Shown: positions 37,423-47,534, counted from the first letter of the stretch. The stretch: DNA of 64,000 nt from Telmatospirillum sp. J64-1 (GCF_006980715.1 NZ_SBHN01000002.1:124001-188000); one strand, 5' to 3'. Numbers and translations are program-made. The notes: generated by a model not told the origin, from the letters alone.

Positions 37423-39519
37423 CTATTGGCGTCCTCTCTGGCGGCTCCATAGCCGCTTGCCCTGATAAGCCGCCACGCTTTCGACCCGGATGCCATTCGG
37501 GGTGACGAAGACCGCATGCCCCCCTTCCCGCCAAAGATCGAAACGGTCGATGGTGACGGGGGCGCAGCGGCGGCGAACCGGCACCAGCGCGATCACCGCA
37601 TCGGCGGCGGCACAATCCTCGGACAGGGCGCCTTCATTGCGTACCAGGGCGATCACCTTGCCTTGCGCGGTATAGAGGCAGCCCAGGGAATCGCAGGACA
37701 GAACCCCGCCCGCTCCGCTTCCCTGTGTCGGCCAGTCCTGCCCGGACAACCCGCCATCGCGCCTGCGCCAGATATCGCGGATGAACTCCGCCTTGCGCTT
37801 TTCCGACATCACCAGCAGGCCGTCGCCGCCCCGCACCGCCAGCACTTCCGCTTCGCCATCCACCAGCAGGTCCGGCCGCTCGTTCATCCCCGGAGAAAGC
37901 AGGCCCAGCAGCATCAAGGGCAGACCCAGCAACCGCCAGCGCTGCCGCCAAAGGCACAGCCACGCCCCGCCCAAGGCAAAAACGGCCAGCCCCCAGACCG
38001 GCATGGCAGGCAGTTGCAACGTCGCACCGGGCCAGGACGAGACGGTCAGGGCGACCTGATTGACCCAGGCAATACCCCACCCCATCGGGATCAGCGCCCA
38101 GGCTTCCAGCCCCGGCGGCATCAGCAGGAAGGACAGCACAGCCCAGGGCATGGTCCAGAAGGCCATGATCGGCACGGCCACCAGATTGGCGGGAATGGAC
38201 CACAAGGCGGCGCTGTGAAAGTGGAACAGGCCAAAGGCCGCCGTCGCGAAACCGGCCACCGCCGTCGCCGTCATCACGCCGAACAGATACAGCCCCATCC
38301 GTCCCGCCACGCTTTCGCTCAGGCCGCGCCAGGACGCCATGCGCGGGGCCAGGATCTCGTACAGGGCCACCAGGGCGATGACGGCGGCGAAGGACATCTG
38401 AAAGCTGGGCCCGGTCAGGCTGTGCGGCTGCCACAGCAGCACCAGCGCCGCTGCCCAGGCCACCAGCCGCATGGAGATGGGATTGCGGTCCACCATCACC
38501 GCCAACAAGACGATCCCGGTCATCAGGAAAGCCCGCTGGGTCGGCACCGGGGCACCTGCGATGAGCAGGTAGAAGAAGGTTACCGGCAAGGCCACGGCGG
38601 CGGCCCACTTCTTGATGGGATGGCGCAGGGCCACCGATGGCACCAGCGCCAGGACTCCGCGCACCCCGACAAAGACCAGTCCCGCCACCAGGCTCATATG
38701 CAGGCCTGAAATCGCCAGAAGATGGGCCAAACCCGAATTCCGATAGGCTTCGAGCAGATGCGACGGTATCGCCGCACGCTGCCCCGTCATCAAGGCCGTG
38801 GCGATGGTGCCCTCCTCGCCCCCGACGCCTTCGCGAATACGGCCCGTAATGGTATGGCGCAACCGCGCCAGCTTGTGCCCAGCCTGGGCCGCCAGTCCCG
38901 TCGCGTCCGGCTGCGGCAGGATCTGCACGCGCGAAACGGCATAACCGACGCCGCCGATTCCCCGGAACCATGCGTCGCGGGAAAAGTCGTAGGCCCCCGG
39001 CTGCGCCGGGAGGGGCGGCGGCATCAGGACGGCCCTGACCGATACCCGCTGGCCGGGCTCGACCTTCTCGCTGCGCGCGGTCAGGAGCACGCGCACCCGC
39101 CGGGGCAGGCTCTCCTGCCCTTGGACGGACAGATCGCTTATGATCACGCGCTGTCCCCTCGGCGTTTCCTCGGCATGTTCGACCGTGCCGGACAGGGACC
39201 AGGTAACCTGACGCTCGACCACCGGCGCCGCTGCATTCCAGGCCCAGCCTTGCGCTGCAGCGAAACCGAGCGCCATTGCCACACCCCCCGGCAGCAGCAC
39301 CGTCATTCCGGGGCGGCGGCGGGTCATATACAGCAGGATACAGAGGCTCAGGACGAGAAGCAGGCCCAACCAAACGGGTGGCTCCACGGGTAGGGAGAAA
39401 TAAAACGCCACCCCACCCCCGAGGAATACCGGGAGCCATAGGCACCACCGCTCCCTCTCGTCATAGAAGACCGAAAGGAAAGATTCTTTCGTTTGGACGA
39501 TTTTCCAGCCCAAGCTCAT
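37423..39519 (-). CDS. comEC: ComEC/Rec2-family membrane protein
   Basis: A polytopic inner-membrane channel related to the DNA uptake protein ComEC. I use the ATG at 39519 (MSLGWKIVQTKESFLS) because the following AERERW-like segment aligns with usual starts; ATGs at 39537 and 39561 are alternatives and none has a clear ribosome site. An N-terminal DUF4131-like OB region with two membrane segments precedes the competence domain, marked by LAHLLAISGLHMSLVAGLVF. The C-terminal 150 residues are soluble but lack the HxHxDH motif of a metallo-beta-lactamase nuclease. Length about 698 residues. Natural competence is not proven by this gene alone. Confidence 0.85.
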   Translation of the reverse strand: MSLGWKIVQTKESFLSVFYDERERWCLWLPVFLGGGVAFYFSLPVEPPVWLGLLLVLSLCILLYMTRRRPGMTVLLPGGVAMALGFAAAQGWAWNAAAPVVERQVTWSLSGTVEHAEETPRGQRVIISDLSVQGQESLPRRVRVLLTARSEKVEPGQRVSVRAVLMPPPLPAQPGAYDFSRDAWFRGIGGVGYAVSRVQILPQPDATGLAAQAGHKLARLRHTITGRIREGVGGEEGTIATALMTGQRAAIPSHLLEAYRNSGLAHLLAISGLHMSLVAGLVFVGVRGVLALVPSVALRHPIKKWAAAVALPVTFFYLLIAGAPVPTQRAFLMTGIVLLAVMVDRNPISMRLVAWAAALVLLWQPHSLTGPSFQMSFAAVIALVALYEILAPRMASWRGLSESVAGRMGLYLFGVMTATAVAGFATAAFGLFHFHSAALWSIPANLVAVPIMAFWTMPWAVLSFLLMPPGLEAWALIPMGWGIAWVNQVALTVSSWPGATLQLPAMPVWGLAVFALGGAWLCLWRQRWRLLGLPLMLLGLLSPGMNERPDLLVDGEAEVLAVRGGDGLLVMSEKRKAEFIRDIWRRRDGGLSGQDWPTQGSGAGGVLSCDSLGCLYTAQGKVIALVRNEGALSEDCAAADAVIALVPVRRRCAPVTIDRFDLWREGGHAVFVTPNGIRVESVAAYQGKRLWSRQRGRQ

Positions 39520-39653
39520 AACGAGGCTTGCGCCCATCCTATCGGGCAGGTTATTTCCCATCCCAGAGCAAACCCATGCTGCACCCGCGGGAAGAATATG
39601 CTACACAAAGCGCGCCAACGGCTACTCACGGAGTACGAGGTCTTGCTGACGTT

Positions 39654-41063
39654 ATGACAGTCGTCACGCGATTCGCGCCTTCCCCTACTGGTTTCCTTCA
39701 TATCGGCGGTGCCCGCACGGCACTGTTCAACTGGCTTTTCGCCCGCCATCACGGCGGCAAATTCCTGATGCGGATCGAGGACACCGACCGCGCCCGTTCC
39801 ACTCCCGAAGCCGTGGACGCCATCTTCGACGGCCTGCGCTGGCTCGAACTGGACTGGGACGAGGAACCCGTCTTCCAGTTTTCGCGCGCCGGCCGCCATG
39901 CCGAGGTCGCGCAGCGTCTTCTGGCCGAAGGGAAAGCCTATTACTGCTATTGCACGCCCGACGAACTGACCGCCATCCGCGAAGAGCAGAAGGCCAAGGG
40001 ACAGCCCATGCGCTATCCCGGCATCTGGCGCGACCGCGATCCGTCGGAAGCGCCTCCCGGCGTGCCGGGCGTGGTGCGCCTGAAGGCACCGCAAAGCGGC
40101 GAGACGGTCATCCAGGACCTGGTCCAGGGTGAAGTGCGGGTGGCGAACGAACAGCTCGACGACATGGTCCTGCTGCGCGCCGACGGTACGCCGACCTATA
40201 TGCTGTCGGTGGTGGTGGACGACCATGACATGGGCATCACCCATGTCATTCGCGGCGACGATCACCTGACCAATGCCTTCCGCCAGTACCAGCTCTATGC
40301 CGCCTGCGGCTGGGACGTGCCGGTCTTCGCCCATATTCCCTTGATCCACGGCCCCGACGGCGCGAAGCTTTCCAAGCGTCACGGTGCGCTGGGCGCCGAA
40401 GCCTACCGCGACATGGGCTTCCTGCCCGAAGCCATGCGCAACTACCTGCTGCGCCTGGGCTGGGGCCATGGCGACGACGAGATCATCTCGACCGAACAGG
40501 CGATCGAATGGTTCGACCTCGACGGCGTGGGCCGCTCGGCTTCTCGCTTCGACATGGTCAAGCTGACCAACCTGAACGGCCATTACATCCGTCAAGCCGA
40601 TGATGCGCGTCTGGTCGATCTGATCGTACCGCGCCTTGAAACGGCGCTGGGCCAGCCGCTGGATGAAACCGGAAAGGCCCGCCTGCTGGCCGGCATGAAG
40701 GGTCTGAAGGAACGCGCCAAGACCCTGGTCGAACTGGCCGAGAGCGCCCTGTTCTACGTGCGCTCTCGCCCGCTCCAGCCCGACGAGAAGGCCGCCAAGC
40801 TTCTCGACGCCGATGGCCGCGCCCTGCTTGACCGTTTAGCCTCGCGCTTCGCTGCCGCCGCCGAATGGCGTGCCGAAGCCCTGGAGGAAGAAACGCGCAA
40901 GCTGGCCGAGGAAGCCGAACTGAAGCTCGGCAAACTGGCACAGCCGCTGCGGGCTGCGCTCACCGCCTCCACGGTGTCGCCGCCGATTTTCGAAGTCATG
41001 GAGATATTGGGGAAAGAAGAAACGCTCGCCCGCATCGGTGACGCCGTCACGCGGGCGGCATGA
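39654..41063 (+). CDS. gltX: glutamyl-tRNA synthetase
   Basis: Charges tRNA-Glu, and in alphaproteobacteria often tRNA-Gln as well for GatCAB conversion. I start at the ATG at 39654 ([18 protein letters not shown]), the normal N-terminus; a frame from 39528 is an unsupported extension. Class I signatures are [20 protein letters not shown] (HIGH) and GAKLSKRHG (KMSKS). [17 protein letters not shown] and the anticodon-binding helices toward the C-terminus are present. Length 469 residues. Bacteria of this group commonly have two gltX copies; whether another exists cannot be seen. It diverges from comEC and is followed by gltA. Confidence 0.95.
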   Translation: MTVVTRFAPSPTGFLHIGGARTALFNWLFARHHGGKFLMRIEDTDRARSTPEAVDAIFDGLRWLELDWDEEPVFQFSRAGRHAEVAQRLLAEGKAYYCYCTPDELTAIREEQKAKGQPMRYPGIWRDRDPSEAPPGVPGVVRLKAPQSGETVIQDLVQGEVRVANEQLDDMVLLRADGTPTYMLSVVVDDHDMGITHVIRGDDHLTNAFRQYQLYAACGWDVPVFAHIPLIHGPDGAKLSKRHGALGAEAYRDMGFLPEAMRNYLLRLGWGHGDDEIISTEQAIEWFDLDGVGRSASRFDMVKLTNLNGHYIRQADDARLVDLIVPRLETALGQPLDETGKARLLAGMKGLKERAKTLVELAESALFYVRSRPLQPDEKAAKLLDADGRALLDRLASRFAAAAEWRAEALEEETRKLAEEAELKLGKLAQPLRAALTASTVSPPIFEVMEILGKEETLARIGDAVTRAA

Positions 41064-41132
41064 AAGACAAGGGCCGTCGTGGAATGACGACGTTCGTTCA
41101 TCATCAACGCTAAACTACAGGGAATGGTGCAC

Positions 41133-42455
41133 ATGACGCAGAATTCCGCCGCCGTCGACAAGAAAGAGACGGTGACCCTTACGGATAATTCGACCGGACG
41201 TACGTTCGAACTGCCGCTGATTTCCGGCACTGTCGGTCCCAAGGTCATGGATGTTCGCTCTTTCTACGGCGACACCGGGTATTTCACCTATGATCCGGGT
41301 TTCACCTCGACGGGCAGCTGCGAATCGAAGATCACCTATATCGACGGTGACGAAGGCGTTCTGCTGCATCGTGGCTATGCCATCGACGATCTGGCCGAAC
41401 ATGCCGACTTCATGGAAGTCTCCTATCTGCTGCTGAAGGGCGAACTGCCGACGTCGGAGCAGAAGAAGAAGTTCGAGAGCGACATCACGCGCCACACCAT
41501 GGTGCATGAGCAGATCAACAACTTCTATCGCGGCTTCCGTCGCGACGCCCACCCGATGGCCATCATGTGCGGCGTGGTCGGCGCCCTGTCGGCCTTCTAT
41601 CACGACAGCCTGGACATCCGCGATCCGCATCAGCGCATGATCGCCAGCTATCGCCTGATCGCCAAGATCCCGACGATTGCCGCCTGGGCCTACAAGTACT
41701 CCATCGGCCAGCCCTTCGTTTATCCGAAGAACGAGCTGTCCTATGCCGAGAACTTCCTGCACATGATGTTCGCCGTGCCGTGCGAGGAATACAAGGTCAA
41801 CCCGGTCCTGGCCTCGGCCATGGACAAGATCCTGATCCTGCACGCCGACCACGAGCAGAATGCCTCGACCTCGACCGTCCGTCTGGCCGGTTCGTCGGGC
41901 GCCAATCCCTTCGCCTGCATCGCCGCCGGCATCGCTTCGCTGTGGGGTCCCGCCCATGGCGGCGCCAACGAAGCCGTGCTGAACATGCTCGAGCAGATCG
42001 GCAGCAAGGAGCGGATTCCGGAATTCATCAAGCGCGCCAAGGACAAAAGCGATCCCTTCCGCCTGATGGGCTTCGGCCACCGCGTCTACAAGAACTACGA
42101 TCCGCGCGCCAAGGTGATGCAGCGCACCTGCCACGAAGTGCTGGACGAACTCGGTGTGCGCGACGAGCCCCTGCTCGAACTGGCGATGGAACTCGAGCGC
42201 ATCGCGCTGGAGGATCCCTATTTCGTCGAGAAGAAGCTCTACCCGAACGTGGACTTCTATTCGGGCATCATCTTCCGCGCCATGGGCATCCCGACCAGCA
42301 TGTTCACCGTGCTGTTCGCCGTCGCCCGTACCGTCGGCTGGATCGCCCAGTGGAGCGAAATGATCGAGGATCCGGCCCAGAAGATCGGCCGTCCGCGTCA
42401 GCTCTACACCGGCTATACGCATCGCAAGTTCGTGCCCCTGCACGCGCGCGGCTAA
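41133..42455 (+). CDS. gltA: citrate synthase
   Basis: Condenses oxaloacetate and acetyl-CoA at the entry of the TCA cycle. The ATG at 41133 has AGGGA nine bases upstream; another ATG three codons earlier is too close to that site. The 440-residue type II enzyme has [20 protein letters not shown], the catalytic His in [35 protein letters not shown], and [13 protein letters not shown] with the substrate His, then the catalytic Asp in [10 protein letters not shown]. It follows gltX by about 70 bases. Its TAA stop shares a base with the ATG of the next small gene. Confidence 0.97.
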   Translation: MTQNSAAVDKKETVTLTDNSTGRTFELPLISGTVGPKVMDVRSFYGDTGYFTYDPGFTSTGSCESKITYIDGDEGVLLHRGYAIDDLAEHADFMEVSYLLLKGELPTSEQKKKFESDITRHTMVHEQINNFYRGFRRDAHPMAIMCGVVGALSAFYHDSLDIRDPHQRMIASYRLIAKIPTIAAWAYKYSIGQPFVYPKNELSYAENFLHMMFAVPCEEYKVNPVLASAMDKILILHADHEQNASTSTVRLAGSSGANPFACIAAGIASLWGPAHGGANEAVLNMLEQIGSKERIPEFIKRAKDKSDPFRLMGFGHRVYKNYDPRAKVMQRTCHEVLDELGVRDEPLLELAMELERIALEDPYFVEKKLYPNVDFYSGIIFRAMGIPTSMFTVLFAVARTVGWIAQWSEMIEDPAQKIGRPRQLYTGYTHRKFVPLHARG

Positions 42456-42658
42456 TGCCTATGGCTCAGCGTCGCAATACTGCACGCAAGAGCACCGAGA
42501 CCTGGCGGAGGCCCCAAGCCTCCGCCAACGTCCCGATGCGTCTGGTCGCGGCAAACGACAATCACTGGCCTTTGCCACTTCGCCTCAAGCGGGCCGCACT
42601 GGTTCTGGCCGTGGCGGCGGGAGCCATCTCCCTGCTCGCCGCCGGCCTGTCCTTCTGA
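42455..42658 (+). CDS. small single-span membrane protein of unknown function coupled to gltA
   Basis: A 67-residue protein I do not recognise. Its ATG shares the last base of the gltA stop (TAATG), so it is probably translated by reinitiation. The first 30 residues are basic ([19 protein letters not shown]), then comes a short polar motif MRLVAANDNHW, and the last 25 residues form one membrane helix (AALVLAVAAGAISLLAAGLS). The orientation is likely N-terminus in the cytoplasm. Its stop and the gloA stop meet head to head in TGATCA. Expression is unproven, but the frame, coupling and positive-inside pattern argue for a real gene. Confidence 0.6.
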   Translation: MPMAQRRNTARKSTETWRRPQASANVPMRLVAANDNHWPLPLRLKRAALVLAVAAGAISLLAAGLSF

Positions 42659-43063
42659 TCAGCTACGCTGGATCAATTCGATCTTGTAGCCATCGGGGTC
42701 CTCCACGAAGGCGATGACGCTTGTGCCATGCTTCATCGGCCCCGGCGGCCGGGTGATGTTGACCCCGGCAGCCGCGAGTTGCTCGCAGGTGCCGTAGATA
42801 TCGGGCACGCCCAGCGCGATATGGCCGTAGCCCGTACCCAGCTCGTAGGGCTCCTCCCGATCCCAGTTATAGGTCAGTTCGATCACGGAATGATCCGCCT
42901 CGTCGCCATAGCCGACGAAGGCGAGCGTGAACTTGCCCTCGGGATAATCCTTTTTTCGCAAAAGACGCATGCCCAGCTTCCCCGTATAGAAGTCCAGGGA
43001 CTTCTCCAGGTCACGCACGCGGATCATGGTGTGAAGCAGGCGGAAGCCTTCGGTATTGCTCAT
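42659..43063 (-). CDS. gloA: lactoylglutathione lyase (glyoxalase I)
   Basis: Isomerises the methylglyoxal-glutathione hemithioacetal to lactoylglutathione. The 134-residue protein has two VOC modules with metal ligands in context: [20 protein letters not shown] with His11, SVIELTYNW with Glu, GYGHIALGV with His, and [15 protein letters not shown] with Glu. It lacks the long insert of Zn-dependent eukaryotic forms, so it is probably Ni/Co-dependent like the E. coli enzyme. It converges with the small membrane protein and diverges from the Gfo/Idh gene. Confidence 0.95.
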   Translation of the reverse strand: MSNTEGFRLLHTMIRVRDLEKSLDFYTGKLGMRLLRKKDYPEGKFTLAFVGYGDEADHSVIELTYNWDREEPYELGTGYGHIALGVPDIYGTCEQLAAAGVNITRPPGPMKHGTSVIAFVEDPDGYKIELIQRS

Positions 43064-43169
43064 TGCTCTCCTCTCATTGCCCCAGGCCGGTAATGCAGGA
43101 TAGTGTGGGCCTGCGGCAGGGTGATTGCATCCCTGGCCGTTCAGCTAGAGCCCCTATGGGAAGGCAGGG

Positions 43170-44138
43170 ATGACCAATAAAATCAGGACTGCTGTGGTCG
43201 GCACCGGACATTTCGGGCGCTACCACGTCAATAAATATGCCGAACTTCCCGCATCGCAGCTGGTTGCCATCTGCGACGCCAATCGCGACCACTGCCAAGC
43301 CATGGCGGCCGAGCGCGGGGTCGAGGCCATCTTCGACTATCGCGACCTGCCCGGCAAGGTCGATGCCGTCTCCATCGCCGTCCCCAGCAGCCTTCACTAC
43401 GAAGTGGGCCGCTACCTCCTGGAACACGGCATCCATGTGATGATGGAGAAACCCATCACGGATACGCCCGAGACGGCCCGGGAGCTGATCCGCATCGCCC
43501 GCGAGAACAACCTCGTCCTTCAGGTCGGCCATCTGGAGCGCTTCCGCTCGGCGCGCCTGGCGCTGGAGAAGGTGCTGAAGGATCCCCTCTACATCGAATC
43601 CACGCGGATCACGCCTTTCCAGCCGCGTGTCGCCGATGTCAGCGTCATCCTGGACCTGATGATCCACGATATCGACATGATCCTCAGCATGGTGGATTCG
43701 CCGGTGGTGCATGTGGATGCCATCGGCGCGCCTGTCCTGACCGGCCATGAAGACATCGCCAATACGCGCCTGCGCTTCGAGAATGGCTGCGTGGCCACGG
43801 TCACCGCCAGCCGTATCGCGATGAAGCAGGAACGCAAGCTGCGCATCTTCCAGCCCGATGCCTATATCTCGGTGGACATGGCCGCCAACAAGATGGCCAT
43901 CGCCCGCAAGAAACCCGGCGAGGGCTTGGCCGGTTTCCCGAATGTGGAATTCGAGAACCAGGAATTCCAAGGCGACGATCCGCTGAAGAGCCAGATCGAA
44001 TCCTTCCTGGATTGCATCGCCAACGGCAAGGAACCCCTGGTCAATGGCGAGGCCGGCCTGCGGGCCCTGGAAACCGCCATCGACATCACCACCAAGCTGC
44101 GCGAACACTTGGCTCTGGTGAGTTCCAGGCTGGTCTAA
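43170..44138 (+). CDS. Gfo/Idh/MocA-family NAD(P)-dependent oxidoreductase
   Basis: A 322-residue sugar dehydrogenase-type protein. The Rossmann motif is AVVGTGHFGRYHVNKYAEL, the EKP motif is MMEKPITDTPETAREL with the catalytic Lys about 93, and the second domain has VILDLMIHDIDMIL with the expected His and Asp. Family members oxidise many sugars, and some (GnnA) oxidise UDP-GlcNAc at C3 for diamino-type lipid A. The proximity to lpxB, lpxI and lpxA makes a GnnA-like role possible, but no aminotransferase GnnB is adjacent and the gene is convergent with lpxB, not in its operon. The substrate is therefore open. Upstream AGGGA supports the start. Confidence 0.85.
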   Translation: MTNKIRTAVVGTGHFGRYHVNKYAELPASQLVAICDANRDHCQAMAAERGVEAIFDYRDLPGKVDAVSIAVPSSLHYEVGRYLLEHGIHVMMEKPITDTPETARELIRIARENNLVLQVGHLERFRSARLALEKVLKDPLYIESTRITPFQPRVADVSVILDLMIHDIDMILSMVDSPVVHVDAIGAPVLTGHEDIANTRLRFENGCVATVTASRIAMKQERKLRIFQPDAYISVDMAANKMAIARKKPGEGLAGFPNVEFENQEFQGDDPLKSQIESFLDCIANGKEPLVNGEAGLRALETAIDITTKLREHLALVSSRLV

Positions 44139-44140
44139 GG

Positions 44141-44174
44141 AGGAAAGGCGGGAAGTCATCTTCCCGCCTTTCCT
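44141..44174. terminator. perfect bidirectional hairpin between the Gfo/Idh gene and lpxB
   Basis: AGGAAAGGCGGGAAG (44141-44155) pairs perfectly with CTTCCCGCCTTTCCT (44160-44174), a 15-bp stem with a 4-base loop. It fills the space between the two convergent stop codons (44138 and 44175). No long T-run follows on either strand, but the stem is strong and well placed to end both transcripts. Confidence 0.75.
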
Positions 44175-45332
44175 CTAGCCTTCGATGGCCCGCAGCACGG
44201 CGCGGGCGGCCTGTTCCGAGGGCGGAATATCGCCATGGGCCAAGGCGGAACGGACTTCCGCGAAAGCCGTCATTTGCGCCCGCCGGGCCTGGGGATCGGA
44301 CAAAAGCCGCGCCACCGCCTGTTCCAAGGTCTCGGGCGTGCAGCATTCCTGCAGCAATTCCGGAATGGCCGGCCGGCCCAGGATGACATTGGACAAGGTG
44401 ACATAATCCACCTTAATCGCCCGCCGGATGATCGCCGCCGTGATGGGATTGACCTTATAAGCGGTGACGAAGGGCAGCCCAGACAGCGTCAGTTCCAGCG
44501 TCACCGTTCCCGAAGCCGCCATGGCAACGTCGCAGGCAGCGAAGGCATCATAACGTTCGCCAGGTTCGATCAGGGTGACCGGCAGCGGCCAGGACGCAAC
44601 CACGGACTTGATACGCGCCGCCTGCGAGGCAACGGCCGGCAACACCACCTGCAGATCCGGATAGCGCCGCGCCAGGCGGGCCACCGCCTTGCCGAAGACC
44701 GGCAACAGACGGGTCACCTCGCCCTGGCGGCTTCCCGGCAGCACGCCCAGAAGCGTCGCATCCTCTTTGATGCCATGGCGCGCGCGGAAGGCCGGGCCAT
44801 CCCCCTTCACGCTTTCGATGGCCGGATGACCGACATAATCCGTCGCCAGCCCCTCTTTCTCGAAGAAGGGCGGTTCGAAGGGCAGCAACACCATCAGCCG
44901 ATCGAACAAATGCGCCGTTTCCACGGCCCGTTCGGGCTTCCAGGCCCAGACCTGAGGGGCGACATAATGAATCAGCGGGAAGTCCACCTTGCGCTGGCGC
45001 AGTTTCCGTGCGACCCGCCAGGTGAAGCCGGGGGAATCGATGGTCACCACCGCCGCCGGACGCGCCTGGATGATGGCCTCCACCGTCTGGTCGATCCGCC
45101 GCAGCAGCTTCAGCGCACGCGGCAGGACCTCGACCAGCCCCATGATCGACAATTCCGACATGGGAAACAGGCTGTCCAGTCCTTGGGCGCGCATCTGCTC
45201 GCCGCCGATCCCGGCAAAGCGCAATTGACCATCGGTCAGATGCGACAGGGCAGCCATCATGCGCCCGCCCAGCAAATCCCCCGAGGGCTCGCCGGCAATT
45301 ACATAGATCAAAGGTGGGGCATTGCTGGACAC
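44175..45332 (-). CDS. lpxB: lipid-A-disaccharide synthase
   Basis: Joins UDP-2,3-diacylglucosamine and lipid X on the cytoplasmic face of the inner membrane. The 385-residue GT19 protein has VIAGEPSGDLLGGRMMAAL, FAGIGGEQMRAQGLDSLFP, ELSIMGLVEVLP, HYVAPQVWAWKPERA, VGHPAIES, LPGSRQGEVTRLLPVF and AASGTVTLELTLSGLP. It starts with GTG at 45332 and has a weak ribosome site. It is the last gene of the long minus-strand envelope block, 65 bases after lpxI. Confidence 0.95.
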   Translation of the reverse strand: MSSNAPPLIYVIAGEPSGDLLGGRMMAALSHLTDGQLRFAGIGGEQMRAQGLDSLFPMSELSIMGLVEVLPRALKLLRRIDQTVEAIIQARPAAVVTIDSPGFTWRVARKLRQRKVDFPLIHYVAPQVWAWKPERAVETAHLFDRLMVLLPFEPPFFEKEGLATDYVGHPAIESVKGDGPAFRARHGIKEDATLLGVLPGSRQGEVTRLLPVFGKAVARLARRYPDLQVVLPAVASQAARIKSVVASWPLPVTLIEPGERYDAFAACDVAMAASGTVTLELTLSGLPFVTAYKVNPITAAIIRRAIKVDYVTLSNVILGRPAIPELLQECCTPETLEQAVARLLSDPQARRAQMTAFAEVRSALAHGDIPPSEQAARAVLRAIEG

Positions 45333-45397
45333 AGGCGCGATCCGTTTTTTTCTGGAAGGGACAGGATCAATCGAGTCCCAATCCCTTTCCCAAGGCC

Positions 45398-46264
45398 TCA
45401 GGAAGCGCCCGGAGTATCGCTCCGGCCGGGCGCGGAAGGAAGCCCGCTCATGCTCTCGATGCCGATCAGGAAAAGCCCGGCGGCATCGGCTTCGGCCACC
45501 ATGGTTTCCGTGCCGACCATAAGGGTGGAACCGGCTTCGATGGCAATACCCCGCAATCCGGCCCGGATCGCGTTCTGCACCGTACGGGGGCCGACAGTGG
45601 GCAGGTCGGCGCGGCGCTCCTGCCCCGGCTTGCAGGTCTTGACCAGCACGCCCCCCGGTCCCGGCCTGCGCTGTTCGCCAGCCCGCGCGATCATGGCATC
45701 GGTGCCTTCAACCGCCTCGACAGCCAGCACGATGCCCTGCTGGACCACGACCGATTGCCCCACATCCAGCCGTCCCAGGCCGCGCGCGACTTCCAGGCCG
45801 CGCGCGATATCGACTCGCGCCTGTTCATCAGGCTCGATACTGCCGTAGAGGCCGGGACGGGCCAGGATATCGGACAGGACATCATCGATGCCGACAACGC
45901 GGAAGCCTTCGTCCTCGAGTTCGCGGATGACCGCCCGCAGCAAGCCGTCATCGCCCAAGGCCGACATGCCGATGCGCGCCAGGAACCGGGTCGTCTGCCA
46001 GTCCGGACGCAGATCGCGCAGGGAAGGCCGGCGCACGGGCCCGGCCATCACCACATCCTCGACGCCCTGGTCGTGGAGGATCTTGAAGCCGCTTCCCGCC
46101 TCGCCCAGCCGCAGCCAGACATGGGGAACCCCTTCGACCATGCTCTTCTCGGCGAAGCCTTCAAAGGCAATGACGAAAAAGTCACGCCCGGTTTCGCGGC
46201 AAGCATTGATCAGTTGGGCCGGCAGATCGCCACCGCCGGCCAGGATTCCCAGTTTACGCGCCAT
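45398..46264 (-). CDS. lpxI: UDP-2,3-diacylglucosamine pyrophosphatase LpxI (DUF1009)
   Basis: Hydrolyses UDP-2,3-diacylglucosamine to lipid X, the job done by LpxH in E. coli. I start at the ATG at 46264 ([18 protein letters not shown]), overlapping the lpxA stop by 11 bases. The 288-residue protein has [36 protein letters not shown], and the C-terminal [19 protein letters not shown] with [18 protein letters not shown], all typical of LpxI. Its place between lpxA and lpxB completes the lipid A pathway without LpxH, as is usual in alphaproteobacteria. Confidence 0.94.
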   Translation of the reverse strand: MARKLGILAGGGDLPAQLINACRETGRDFFVIAFEGFAEKSMVEGVPHVWLRLGEAGSGFKILHDQGVEDVVMAGPVRRPSLRDLRPDWQTTRFLARIGMSALGDDGLLRAVIRELEDEGFRVVGIDDVLSDILARPGLYGSIEPDEQARVDIARGLEVARGLGRLDVGQSVVVQQGIVLAVEAVEGTDAMIARAGEQRRPGPGGVLVKTCKPGQERRADLPTVGPRTVQNAIRAGLRGIAIEAGSTLMVGTETMVAEADAAGLFLIGIESMSGLPSAPGRSDTPGAS

Positions 46265-47054
46265 TACCCGCCTTAGGATGGCACAGGGAACGGTGGGCAT
46301 CGACCCGGATGAAATCGACGACTTCCATCACCGTCGCATTCCCGCCGAACATCTCGGCCACATCGGCCAGACGCTCCAGGAAGGTCCCTTCCTGGGCGAA
46401 CAGCATGCGATAGGCATTGCGCAAGGCATGGATGTCGTCGCGCGAAAAGCCCCGACGCTTCAACCCGACCAGGTTCAAGCCGGACAGCGAGGCGCGGTTG
46501 CCCATCACCAGGCCGAAGGGAATCACATCGGCTTCGACACCCGTCATGCCACCAATCATCGCCTGCTTGCCGATGCGGACGAATTGGTGGACGGCGGACA
46601 GGCCGCCCAGGAAGGCGTAGTCGCCGACGGAAACATGGCCGCCCAGGGTGGCGTTGTTGGCCATCACCACATTGTTGCCGACCCGGCAGTCATGGGCGAT
46701 ATGGGCACCGACCATGAACAGGCCGTTGTCACCCACCTCCGTCAGGCCCCCACCGCCGACGGTGCCTGGATTCATCGTCACCTGTTCCCGGATGACGTTG
46801 TTCCGACCGATCACCAGACGGGTCGGCTCGCCCTTGTACTTCAGGTCCTGCGGCTGGTGGCCCAGGGAAGCAAAGGGAAAAACACGGGTCTGGTCGCCGA
46901 TGCTGGTATGGCCGGCAATGACCACATGGGACTCAAGCACGACCCCCTCGCCCAGTTCCACATTGGGACCGACGCGGCAGAAGGGACCGATTTGGACGGA
47001 GTCGGCAATCTTCGCACCATCTTCGACAATGGCGGTGGGATGAATAATCGGCAT
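46254..47054 (-). CDS. lpxA: UDP-N-acetylglucosamine O-acyltransferase (first lipid A enzyme)
   Basis: Transfers a 3-hydroxyacyl chain from ACP to UDP-GlcNAc or its 3-amino analogue. The 266-residue protein is a left-handed beta helix of hexapeptide repeats ([17 protein letters not shown]) with [18 protein letters not shown], the catalytic His in [14 protein letters not shown], and a C-terminal helical bundle starting [19 protein letters not shown]. Its ATG overlaps the fabZ stop by one base and its stop overlaps lpxI. The residues that choose O- versus N-acylation cannot be judged without an alignment. Confidence 0.96.
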   Translation of the reverse strand: MPIIHPTAIVEDGAKIADSVQIGPFCRVGPNVELGEGVVLESHVVIAGHTSIGDQTRVFPFASLGHQPQDLKYKGEPTRLVIGRNNVIREQVTMNPGTVGGGGLTEVGDNGLFMVGAHIAHDCRVGNNVVMANNATLGGHVSVGDYAFLGGLSAVHQFVRIGKQAMIGGMTGVEADVIPFGLVMGNRASLSGLNLVGLKRRGFSRDDIHALRNAYRMLFAQEGTFLERLADVAEMFGGNATVMEVVDFIRVDAHRSLCHPKAGNGA

Positions 47055-47521
47055 CAGTTGTCCAGAATCATCGCGGAATAGGTGGCTTCCGCCATCAAGG
47101 TGTCATCAACGCGCGCTTCCGCCCGGAATTTCCAGACATTGCCGCGGCTGCGCTCCTTGGCCACATGGATCATCATGCGGTCGCCCGGGACGACAGGCTT
47201 GCGGAAGCGGGCGCTGTCGATGGACATGAAATAGACAAGCTTGCCTTCGGCGGATTCGCCCAGCGATTCCACCACCAGGACCGCCGCCGTCTGGGCCATG
47301 GATTCGATGATCAGGACGCCGGGCATGACCGGGCGCTGAGGGAAATGGCCTTGGAAGAACGGCTCGCTGATCGTCACATTCTTGATGCCGACCGCGCTTT
47401 CATGAGGCACGACCTGGGTCACCCGATCGACCAGCAGGAAAGGGTAGCGGTGCGGGATCATCTGAATGATCCGGTTGATATCGATGATCTTCTGGCTGGA
47501 TTGTTCCACGGTCGTATCCAT
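47054..47521 (-). CDS. fabZ: 3-hydroxyacyl-ACP dehydratase
   Basis: Dehydrates 3-hydroxyacyl-ACP in fatty acid elongation and so competes with LpxA and LpxD for the same substrate pool. I start at the ATG at 47521 ([17 protein letters not shown]), with AGGA just upstream; the frame extends 40 codons into lpxD as a shadow. The 155-residue hotdog protein has [13 protein letters not shown], the catalytic His and Glu in [20 protein letters not shown], and [17 protein letters not shown]. It lies in the classic lpxD-fabZ-lpxA order with a 13-base gap to lpxD. Confidence 0.96.
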   Translation of the reverse strand: MDTTVEQSSQKIIDINRIIQMIPHRYPFLLVDRVTQVVPHESAVGIKNVTISEPFFQGHFPQRPVMPGVLIIESMAQTAAVLVVESLGESAEGKLVYFMSIDSARFRKPVVPGDRMMIHVAKERSRGNVWKFRAEARVDDTLMAEATYSAMILDN

Positions 47522-47534
47522 GTTTCCTGCTTCG

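Noticed and set aside
41075-41092. Hairpin CGTCGT/ACGACG between gltX and gltA as a terminator
   Set aside because: Only six base pairs and no U-tract; likely chance in this composition.
44235-45848. 537-codon plus-strand frame across lpxB and lpxI
   Set aside because: Spans two real minus-strand genes and their gap, and carries no motif.
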